Below, piece by piece: positions 1 to 6,056 of a stretch of DNA of 6,427 bases. Origin of the DNA: Verrucomicrobiota bacterium (GTDB taxonomy: Bacteria; Verrucomicrobiota; Verrucomicrobiia; Methylacidiphilales; Verrucolacustridaceae); contig RGYX01000054.1 of the NCBI GenBank assembly GCA_010031845.1, positions 1-6,427 on the forward strand, given 5' to 3'. Position 1 is the first letter of the stretch, and the number at the start of each line of letters is the position of its first letter. A program made the position numbers and the translations under genes. The notes under the pieces were generated by a model. That model ran no database searches. It saw nothing but the letters and a program-made list of their open reading frames with translations, and had not been told where the DNA came from.

Positions 1-1112
1 ACGTTTTTTTCCGGAACATTCACAATGATCAGGTTCTGTTTGTTGGTTCCGCGGATCCCCACCTTCCCCCTCTCACCGTGTTTTTCCGAGAGATCGGCAA
101 TCACCCTCATCTGGTGACCGGTTAGACGCCCACCTGACAGACAAACCCCGACCCAATAGAAGCCCTTCTGAATCTGGGCATGCACACCGACGTGGTCGGA
201 TTCCGGGTCTTCCGGAAAAACAAACTCCGCATGTCTTTCAAACTTCCGTCCCGCCACTCGTTCCACTTCGGTGATGAATTTCTCCGCCCCCCAGTCGGCC
301 ATCAAAAATTTTAAACGGGCCCGGGCGCGCTTGTCCCGGTACCCATGATCACGGTAGATGACCGAGGTGAAGTGAACCATGGGAAGCACCTCCTCGGATT
401 TCAGAAATACCGGGAGGGTTTGCGCCAAGTGTGGGGCCGAGGAAAGCCCACCCCCAACCTTGATGCCAAATCCCTTCTCCTTGCCCCTCTCCAAACCAAA
501 GACTCCCACACAATTGATATCCGGCTGCGTGCACATGATGCGGCATCCCGAAATGGAAATTTTATACTTTCTCGGAAGGTTGGAAAATTCCGGGTTGTTG
601 GTCAAATGGGCGTCGACCGCCTGAAGCTGGGGAGTGGCGTCCAGGATGGCATCTGGATCCATGCCGGCCACCGGGCAACCCACCACATTGCGGGCGATAT
701 CGCCGCAAGCACCGCTGGAGGTGATGCCCACGCTCTCCAGTCGCTTAAAGATTTCCGGGAACTGCTCGATCCTCAACCAGTGCAACTGAATGGTCTGGCG
801 GGTGGTTACATCGCCGAAACCGTGGGCAAACTGATCGGTAAGAGCCGCAATTTCCCGCAGTTGGGCGGGATTCAACTGCCCCCCCGGAATACGGGTGCGC
901 AACATGAAATAGCCGTCTTCTTTGGGCTTCTGCTGGTAGACGCCGTACCACTTGAAGCGCATGTAGTCATCAGGTTCGATGGCCTGACAACCCTCTTTGG
1001 CGTACCGAGGGAGATCCTTGATCACATCCAGACCATCCTTGGCCTGTTTAATCTGCTCCTCTTTGGTTTCCCCTGGGGTGAAATTCCTTGGCGTGGAGAG
1101 TGTTGCCGACAT
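1..1112 (-). CDS. Siroheme/[4Fe-4S] nitrite or sulfite reductase (NirA/SirA family), 3' end cut by window edge
   Basis: The frame is open from the ATG at 1112 to the window edge, giving 370 residues and no stop. Family members are roughly 500 to 600 residues, so about a third is missing. The enzyme should reduce nitrite to ammonia or sulfite to sulfide with six electrons, usually from ferredoxin, in the cytoplasm. Seen: a first ferredoxin-like half-domain at about residues 66-130 (LRTRIPGG, DVTTRQTIQLHW); the siroheme-pocket segment GACGDIARNVVGCPVAG at 134-150; LPRKYKISISGC at 179-190; and the start of the second half-domain at about 318-370 (GVCLSGGRLTGHQ, IRGTNKQNL). Likely siroheme/substrate residues are R72, R105, R141, K182 and K184. 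The four Cys ligands of the [4Fe-4S]-siroheme centre lie in the missing C-terminal part. K-x-K at 182-184 favours sulfite over nitrite, so I give no symbol. The family is secure; the substrate is not. The ATG is the first start after the nuoG stop and has no clear Shine-Dalgarno. Confidence 0.93.
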   Translation of the reverse strand, partial: MSATLSTPRNFTPGETKEEQIKQAKDGLDVIKDLPRYAKEGCQAIEPDDYMRFKWYGVYQQKPKEDGYFMLRTRIPGGQLNPAQLREIAALTDQFAHGFGDVTTRQTIQLHWLRIEQFPEIFKRLESVGITSSGACGDIARNVVGCPVAGMDPDAILDATPQLQAVDAHLTNNPEFSNLPRKYKISISGCRIMCTQPDINCVGVFGLERGKEKGFGIKVGGGLSSAPHLAQTLPVFLKSEEVLPMVHFTSVIYRDHGYRDKRARARLKFLMADWGAEKFITEVERVAGRKFERHAEFVFPEDPESDHVGVHAQIQKGFYWVGVCLSGGRLTGHQMRVIADLSEKHGERGKVGIRGTNKQNLIIVNVPEKN

Positions 1113-1118
1113 GGGTTT

Positions 1119-1146
1119 AAAATAACTGGATTCTAAATAATCACAA
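1119..1146 (-). promoter_or_regulatory. Possible promoter of the siroheme reductase gene
   Basis: The 65-nt gap between nuoG and the reductase is the longest in the window and is conspicuously AT-rich at 1114-1141 within GC-rich surroundings. On the minus strand TTGTGA (1146-1141, 4 of 6 to the sigma-70 -35 consensus) is followed after 16 nt by TATTTT (1124-1119, 4 of 6 to the -10 consensus). A second -10-like hexamer, TAGAAT (1135-1130, 5 of 6), has no good -35 at normal spacing. The first pair would place the start of transcription close to the ATG at 1112, giving a leaderless or nearly leaderless message, which would fit the absence of a Shine-Dalgarno. The matches are weak and the AT-rich stretch raises the chance of accidental hits. 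Confidence 0.25.
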
Positions 1147-1177
1147 GGAGGCCTGTGTCATGAAAGGATTTCCCGGC

Positions 1178-2890
1178 TTAGGCCAACTTGGCCTCGTCTG
1201 CCTTTGCAGATGATTCGATCTGGATTCCCAGATCACCGATCTTGGCCCAATTCAGACCTTGAAACTGGGGAACCTCCGTCGCCATGGACTTCCAGATATC
1301 CTCTACCGAATGCAGGGAGTTTCCACCGGTCAACGCCATCCTCAGATCCCGGAGAATCATCCAATCCTCCCTCGCCTCGCCCGGCGCGGAGATGGCGCGG
1401 GTCATACGTTGTAACCTTCCGTGGACGTTCACCATGGACCCGGTCTTTTCCGCAAAGCCCGACCCGGGCAACACCACTTGGGCCAAACGACTGGTCTCGT
1501 TGGATAAAATTCCGGAATAAATCAGAACCTCGAGCTTGGCCAAAGTGGAGGCGGGAATACCCGCGGAGATCAAATTCTCGCCCCCCAACACCAGGAGAGC
1601 CTTGATCTTTCCGGAAAGGATTGCCGCTGCCCAACCGCTCAGGACTCTTCCTCCGGACGACAGACCCAAAAGCTCCGCACCGCGGCCATTGGGGTTCCCA
1701 TCCGCACTGCGCAGGAACTTATCGCCCTGCCCCAGATGCGGGACCGTATCGACCTGCGAAACCCCCAACTCGCCCGCCAGCCGTTTCAGCACGAAAAGCT
1801 CCTCGTTGGTCAAACGACCGGAGGCCACGATGGCGATTTCCGCCGGTTTCACTTTCTGCAATCCCTCCGCCGCCCGGGCGATGGCATCCACCCAGGTTCC
1901 GGGAAATTGTTCTCCCGCCGCCTTCAGGAGAGGACGGGTCAGACGCTCCTTGGATTCCAGGTAGTGGAAATTCAGGCGACCGTGATCACACATCCAATGG
2001 GAATTCACGGACTCATTTTCCCGGGGAGTCAGGCGATAGACCTTGCCCTCCCTTGATCCGATCATGGTATTGCAACCAGTTCCGCAACTGGTGCACAGGC
2101 TTTTGGTCTCCTTGAGAAACCAAACCCGCATCTGAAACCGAAAATCCTTGCTGGTGAGTGCCCCCACCGGACAGATGTCGACGGTGTTCAGGGAGTAGTC
2201 GTTATCAAAACTCTTGCCGGGATAGGCCGTCAGGGTGCTGTGGCTCCCCCGATTCACAAAGCCCAGAACATTGTCTTGGGTGATCTCGCTGGAAAAACGC
2301 ACGCATCGGGAACAAAGGATGCAGCGCTCGTCGTCCAGAACGATTCGCTCTCCCAGATCCACATTCTTTGGCTTCTTGACCTTGTTTTCCGTGAAACGAC
2401 TGGCCCCTGTGCCGTATTCAACGGAGAACTCCTGTAACTTGCATTCGCCCGCCTGATCGCAGATCGGACAGTCCAAAGGATGGTTGATCAGCAAAAATTC
2501 CATTACCCCGTTCCGGCAGTCCTTCACCAAGGCGGAGTCCGTCCGGATGCCCATACCCGGAGTGATTCCGGTGGCACATCCGATCTGGGGTCGCGGCATC
2601 CAGGCGATTTCCGGTTTCCCGTCGGCCCCCAGCACGGGCTTGCGATCCGGCCCCATCTTGGGGGTTCCCATCTCAAAGAGACACATCCGGCAATTTCCCA
2701 CGACCGAAAGCTTCGGATGATAGCAGTAATGCGGGAGGAACTTCTTGGCCCGATGAGCAACCTCCACCACGTTCAACCCTCGGGGCATCTGCATCCAAAC
2801 CCCGTCGATCTGTACGTCGACCAAGTCTTTCTCGTCCTTGGCCACATCGTGGTTCCAGGGATTCATGGGATGGGTTTGGCAACAGCTCAT
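1178..2890 (-). CDS. nuoG: NADH-quinone oxidoreductase subunit G (NuoG), short form with N7 cluster
   Basis: This is the large iron-sulfur subunit of the complex I peripheral arm; it passes electrons from NuoF towards NuoI and NuoB. Ligand motifs in order: [2Fe-2S] N1b with C56, C67, C70 and C105; N5 with H137, C141, C144 and C150 (HxxxCxxCxxxxxC); N4 with C190, C193, C196 and C240; and N7 with C266, C269, C273 and C301, all complete. A reduced molybdopterin-oxidoreductase-like domain follows from about residue 320 to 520 (LVLGGENL, VVLPGSGFAEKTGSMVN), with no sign of bound molybdenum cofactor. At 570 residues it is much shorter than E. coli NuoG (about 900) or Thermus Nqo3 (about 780); the loss is in the C-terminal domain. 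The loop between C70 and C105 is long. The gene begins 7 nt after the nuoF stop. I took the first ATG; a second ATG at codon 9 (2866) is equally possible, and neither has a Shine-Dalgarno. The Cys-Cys pair at residues 3-4 depends on this choice. Confidence 0.97.
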   Translation of the reverse strand: MSCCQTHPMNPWNHDVAKDEKDLVDVQIDGVWMQMPRGLNVVEVAHRAKKFLPHYCYHPKLSVVGNCRMCLFEMGTPKMGPDRKPVLGADGKPEIAWMPRPQIGCATGITPGMGIRTDSALVKDCRNGVMEFLLINHPLDCPICDQAGECKLQEFSVEYGTGASRFTENKVKKPKNVDLGERIVLDDERCILCSRCVRFSSEITQDNVLGFVNRGSHSTLTAYPGKSFDNDYSLNTVDICPVGALTSKDFRFQMRVWFLKETKSLCTSCGTGCNTMIGSREGKVYRLTPRENESVNSHWMCDHGRLNFHYLESKERLTRPLLKAAGEQFPGTWVDAIARAAEGLQKVKPAEIAIVASGRLTNEELFVLKRLAGELGVSQVDTVPHLGQGDKFLRSADGNPNGRGAELLGLSSGGRVLSGWAAAILSGKIKALLVLGGENLISAGIPASTLAKLEVLIYSGILSNETSRLAQVVLPGSGFAEKTGSMVNVHGRLQRMTRAISAPGEAREDWMILRDLRMALTGGNSLHSVEDIWKSMATEVPQFQGLNWAKIGDLGIQIESSAKADEAKLA

Positions 2891-2897
2891 GGATGGA

Positions 2898-4265
2898 TCA
2901 GTGGGTCAGGGAAACCGTATCCCGCTTAGCGGCGGTTCCGTTGCGTCGGATTCGCAGGCTGAACTCCTCCTTAAACTTCCCAATAAAGCTTTGCACCGGC
3001 CAGGAGGCGGCTTCGCCAAAGGCACAGATGGTCCGCCCAGCGATCCGATCGGCAACTTCCTTCAACATATTAGGGTCGTCCTCTCGCCCGTGCCCCTCGG
3101 CAATCCTCGCGAGGATCTTTTTCATCCACAGCACCCCCTCCCGGCAGGGGGTGCACTGGCCGCAGGATTCATGGGCATAAAAGGTCGAGATGTTGGCCAG
3201 GCACTCCACCATATCGCGGGTCTGATCCATCACGATGACCCCGCCTGATCCTGCCATGCTTCCGGCGGAGGCCAAAGTGTCGAAATCCATCCGCAGGTCC
3301 TCCAGCTTCACCTCTTTCTCGACCAAGTTTCCGTCCGGCCCCTTCTCCTTGATCTTGTAAGTCTCCCCGGCCCGCAAGACCTTGGCAGAGGAACCCCCGG
3401 GAATCACGGCCTTCAACTTTCCACCGTTGCGGATGCCCCCACAGACATCGTGAATCAACTCCCCCATGGTCAGCGCCCCGCAGGGAAACTCATAGTACCC
3501 CGGCTTGACGACATCCCCGCTGACACACAAGAGACGGGTTCCGGTGTTGTTGGGGCGCCCAATTTTGGCATAGGCCTCGCCGCCCATCTCCACGATGTGC
3601 TTCACATTGCAAAGGGTCTCAACGTTGTTGACGATCGTCGGGCACATATAAAGGCCAAGCACTGCAGGAAAATAAGGCGGCTTGATTCTGGGGTAGGCCC
3701 GTTTTCCTTCCAGCGACTCAATCAACCCCGTCTCCTCGCCACAAATGTAAGCCCCCGCCCCGCGATGAACATGGATCTCCAAGTCATACCCGCTTTTCAG
3801 GATGTTCTTCCCCAAAAACCCATGGGATCGGGCCTCCCCCAAGGCCTTCTCCAGAATCTTCCAACCTTCGGTGAATTCGCAGCGGATGTAGAGGTAGGCC
3901 AGCTTCACCCCGTTGGCAAAACAACTAAGAATCATCCCTTCAATCAGTTGGTGAGGGTCCTTGTAAATGATTTGCCGGTCCTTGAAGGTTCCCGGTTCCG
4001 ACTCATCCGCGTTGCAGATAAGATAGATCGGTTTGGTCACCTTGGCCGGATCAATAAAGCTCCACTTCGTGCCCGTAGGAAAACCCGCCCCTCCGCGGCC
4101 CCGGAGCTGGCTCTTTTTCACTTCTTCCCGGATCGCCGCTCCCCCCATCGCGAATCCCTTTTTTAACATCTCGTAGCCGCCGTGCTTCAGATAGCAGTCG
4201 ATATCCCGCGTGTATCCGAGGGCGTCGATATGCTTAAAAACGAGACGATGTTCTCGGATGGCCAT
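2898..4265 (-). CDS. nuoF: NADH-quinone oxidoreductase subunit F (NuoF), NADH- and FMN-binding
   Basis: This subunit oxidises NADH and passes electrons through FMN to cluster N3 at the tip of the peripheral arm. Seen in its 455 residues: the glycine-rich nucleotide/FMN segment RGRGGAGFPTGTKW (55-68); NADESEPGTFKDR (85-97); GAGAYICGEETGLIESLEG (169-187); the conserved PTIVNNVETL (209-218); and the N3 [4Fe-4S] ligands C368, C371 and C374 (ESCGQCTPCREG) with C414 (TICAFGEAA). The protein is a little longer than the usual 420 to 445 residues. The extra length is a charged stretch at about residues 299-325 before MDFDTLASAGS and a basic C-terminal tail. The ATG at 4265 lies 7 nt after the nuoE stop, with GAGG overlapping that stop at a good distance, which supports this start and translational coupling to nuoE. 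Identification is secure. Confidence 0.98.
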   Translation of the reverse strand: MAIREHRLVFKHIDALGYTRDIDCYLKHGGYEMLKKGFAMGGAAIREEVKKSQLRGRGGAGFPTGTKWSFIDPAKVTKPIYLICNADESEPGTFKDRQIIYKDPHQLIEGMILSCFANGVKLAYLYIRCEFTEGWKILEKALGEARSHGFLGKNILKSGYDLEIHVHRGAGAYICGEETGLIESLEGKRAYPRIKPPYFPAVLGLYMCPTIVNNVETLCNVKHIVEMGGEAYAKIGRPNNTGTRLLCVSGDVVKPGYYEFPCGALTMGELIHDVCGGIRNGGKLKAVIPGGSSAKVLRAGETYKIKEKGPDGNLVEKEVKLEDLRMDFDTLASAGSMAGSGGVIVMDQTRDMVECLANISTFYAHESCGQCTPCREGVLWMKKILARIAEGHGREDDPNMLKEVADRIAGRTICAFGEAASWPVQSFIGKFKEEFSLRIRRNGTAAKRDTVSLTH

Positions 4266-4270
4266 CAGAA

Positions 4271-4274
4271 CCTC
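4271..4274 (-). promoter_or_regulatory. Ribosome binding site of nuoF
   Basis: GAGG on the minus strand shares its first two bases with the nuoE stop codon TGA and sits 5 nt before the nuoF ATG. A ribosome finishing nuoE would therefore stop directly on the nuoF start signal. Confidence 0.6.
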
Positions 4275-4809
4275 AACGACAGGCGCTCACCAGTTCGGCC
4301 GCCCTTTTTTCATCTACCTTTTCATGGAAATCGTCATTACACAAAACGACCGGTGCAGTTCCACAGGAGGCCAAACACTCGGAGTACTCCAGAGAGAAAA
4401 AGCCGTCCTCACTTACCAAGGCGCCCTCCTGGGCATCGCCCTTCAGTTGCAGAAGGTTCTTCAGGGCGGCAAAGGTCTTTCCGGAACCTCCCAAGGCGCA
4501 CGGAAGGGTCCGACATACACGGAAATGGAATTTCCCGTAAGGCCTTTGCCGAAACCATGGATAAAAGGTCACCAACTCCAAAACCTGAATTTCCTGCAGG
4601 GAAAGCTTTTGGGCAATCCACTCCACCCCCCGGGGACCAATGTAGCCAAAGGTCTCCTGCCAAAGATGGAGAAGAGGTAGTACTGCACTGCGTTTAGAAA
4701 CGGGGTAACGAGCAACCAATTCCTCCGCCTGTCTTTCCAGCGCCGGGGTGATCTCCCCTCTCTCAGGACCCGCGCAATGATCCGTTCCGGCATGGAGAGG
4801 CACGCTCAT
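4273..4809 (-). CDS. nuoE: NADH-quinone oxidoreductase subunit E (NuoE), [2Fe-2S] N1a
   Basis: This is the 24-kDa-type, thioredoxin-like partner of NuoF, carrying cluster N1a close to the FMN. Numbered from the ATG at 4809 it has 178 residues. The N-terminal helical part contains RYPVSKRSAVLPLLHLWQE (about 34-52) and TFYPWF (about 81-86). The cluster ligands are C99 and C104 (VCRTLPC) and C145 and C149 (SECLASC), the standard Cx4C...Cx3C pattern. The chosen start overlaps the nuoD stop in an ATGA and has GGGGGAG 8 nt upstream. An in-frame GTG at 4818 would add three residues but would put the Shine-Dalgarno over or next to the start codon, so I reject it. The gene lies between nuoD and nuoF in the usual C-D-E-F-G order, and the length is ordinary for the family. 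Confidence 0.97.
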   Translation of the reverse strand: MSVPLHAGTDHCAGPERGEITPALERQAEELVARYPVSKRSAVLPLLHLWQETFGYIGPRGVEWIAQKLSLQEIQVLELVTFYPWFRQRPYGKFHFRVCRTLPCALGGSGKTFAALKNLLQLKGDAQEGALVSEDGFFSLEYSECLASCGTAPVVLCNDDFHEKVDEKRAAELVSACR

Positions 4810-6056
4810 CGGTCGCACTCCCCCATCACAAAATCAAGACTGCCCAGAATCGCCGGAACATCGCTCACCGTGTGTCCGGGAATCAGATGACTGAGAATGC
4901 TTAGGTTGCAGAAGGAGGGCGCCCGAATCTTTAACCGGTAAGGCACTCCCCCTCCGCGGCTATTCAAATAAAAGCCCAATTCACCCTTGGGATTCTCCGC
5001 CCCAAAGTAAACTTCCCCCACGGGGGCATCCGGACCTTGCGTGACCACCAGAAATTGGTGGATCAACTCCTCCATCTTCGTCAAAACCTTGTCCTTGGGC
5101 GGCAGCACATTTTTTGGATCCTGCACCATCCAAGGACCCCCCGGCATCTTCTCGATGGCTTGCTGCAGGATCTTTACGCTCTGCTTCATCTCCTCCATCC
5201 GGACCGCGAACCGGTCGTAACAGTCCCCCACCTGACCCACGGGCACATCAAAATCAAATTTCTCGTATCCGAGGTATGGGAAATATCGCCGGACGTCATA
5301 GTCGTTGCCGGAGCCGCGCAGATTTGGACCCGTCAGACCAAAATCTAGGGCCAACTCGGAGGAAATCACCCCAAGGTCCTTTGTTCGATCGACGAAAATC
5401 CGATTGCGATTCAGCATTTTTCCAAACTCTTCAAGCTTGCCGACAAACTGCTGACTAAATTCCCTCACGCCTTCCAGAAATCCAGGGGGGAGGTCCCGCG
5501 TCTGTCCCCCGACCCGGGTGAAACTGGTCGTAAAGCGCGCCCCGGTCAGAAGCTCGATAAGATTATAGATCTTCTCCCGTTCGGTGAACGTGTAGAGAAA
5601 CATGGTCATCGCCCCGACGTCCATGGCGAAAGCCCCCAAGCCCAACAGATGAGCGGAAATCCGGGCCAACTCACAGCAAATCACCCGCGTGGTTTTGGCC
5701 CGGGGGGGCAGTTCGTATCCCATCAGCTTTTCCACGGCACAGGCATAGGCCACGTTGTTGGCCAAGGGAGCCAGATAGTCGAGCCGATCAGTATACGGAA
5801 CGAATTGGTTCCAAGTCATGTTCTCCGCGATTTTTTCGTCCCCCCGGTGTAGATAGCCGATGTCCGGATCGGCCTTGGTGATCACCTCCCCGTCCAACTC
5901 CAACACCAACCGAAGCACCCCATGGGTGCTCGGGTGGGAGGGGCCAAGATTCAGGACCAGCTTTTCCCCAATATCCTCATTACCCACAACCGCGGAACCC
6001 TCGGCCGTGCGGGCGAGAACATCCCCAACCTCCAGCGTGGTGGCTAATGGATTCAC
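4806..6056 (-). CDS. nuoD: NADH-quinone oxidoreductase subunit D (NuoD), 49-kDa type
   Basis: This subunit forms most of the quinone-reduction pocket together with NuoB and descends from the large subunit of [NiFe] hydrogenases. Seen in its 416 residues: LNLGPSHPSTHGVLRL (35-50) with H41 and H45; DIGYLHRGDEKIAE (65-78); YTDRLDY (88-94); MDVGAMT (145-151); the family segment SFTRVGGQTRDLP (178-190); GEVYFGAENPKGELGFYL (347-364); and a C-terminal LDFVMGECDR. H45, Y94 and D146 have the spacing of the quinone-site residues His38, Tyr87 and Asp139 of Thermus Nqo4. The end reads GECDR where GEVDR is commonest. nuoD is not fused to nuoC, unlike in E. coli. It starts at GTG 6056, overlapping the nuoC stop in GTGA, with AGGAG 8 nt upstream. 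The N-terminal extension of about 30 residues before the conserved core is unremarkable. Confidence 0.98.
   Translation of the reverse strand: MNPLATTLEVGDVLARTAEGSAVVGNEDIGEKLVLNLGPSHPSTHGVLRLVLELDGEVITKADPDIGYLHRGDEKIAENMTWNQFVPYTDRLDYLAPLANNVAYACAVEKLMGYELPPRAKTTRVICCELARISAHLLGLGAFAMDVGAMTMFLYTFTEREKIYNLIELLTGARFTTSFTRVGGQTRDLPPGFLEGVREFSQQFVGKLEEFGKMLNRNRIFVDRTKDLGVISSELALDFGLTGPNLRGSGNDYDVRRYFPYLGYEKFDFDVPVGQVGDCYDRFAVRMEEMKQSVKILQQAIEKMPGGPWMVQDPKNVLPPKDKVLTKMEELIHQFLVVTQGPDAPVGEVYFGAENPKGELGFYLNSRGGGVPYRLKIRAPSFCNLSILSHLIPGHTVSDVPAILGSLDFVMGECDR
4818..4824 (-). promoter_or_regulatory. Ribosome binding site of nuoE (decides the start)
   Basis: GGGGGAG on the minus strand, inside the last codons of nuoD, lies 8 nt before the ATG at 4809. 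This spacing selects the ATG over the upstream in-frame GTG at 4818, whose first base is the last G of the motif. Confidence 0.6.

Noticed and set aside
1..370. Possible broken or frameshifted reductase
   Set aside because: The frame runs without a stop from 1112 to the window edge and enters the second ferredoxin-like half-domain in register, so the gene is cut only by the window.
345..1136. 263-residue open frame on the plus strand
   Set aside because: It is antisense to the siroheme reductase, whose minus-strand translation carries clear family motifs over all 370 residues. The plus frame shows no recognisable domain and is an effect of GC-biased codons.
1142..1157. Short hairpin (CACA/TGTG plus GG/CC with a bulge) followed on the minus strand by ATTATTT, as a possible terminator after nuoG
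   Set aside because: The stem is short and bulged and there is no true U-tract, so it is too weak to call a terminator or attenuator.
1607..1618. Perfect 12-bp palindrome CTTTCCGGAAAG, with TTCCGGAA-like words elsewhere in the window
   Set aside because: It lies within nuoG codons. The other copies also sit in coding sequence at irregular places, consistent with common codons rather than an operator.
1536..2115. Overlapping plus-strand open frames of 106 to 164 residues
   Set aside because: All are antisense shadows of nuoG; the translations are rich in Pro, Arg and Ser and low in complexity.
3450..4166. 238-residue open frame on the plus strand
   Set aside because: It lies wholly inside nuoF on the opposite strand, with no recognisable motifs and no ribosome binding site that I could see.
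4810..4818. Upstream GTG start for nuoE, adding three residues
   Set aside because: The GTG overlaps the only good Shine-Dalgarno, while the ATG at 4809 has ideal spacing and a standard ATGA overlap.
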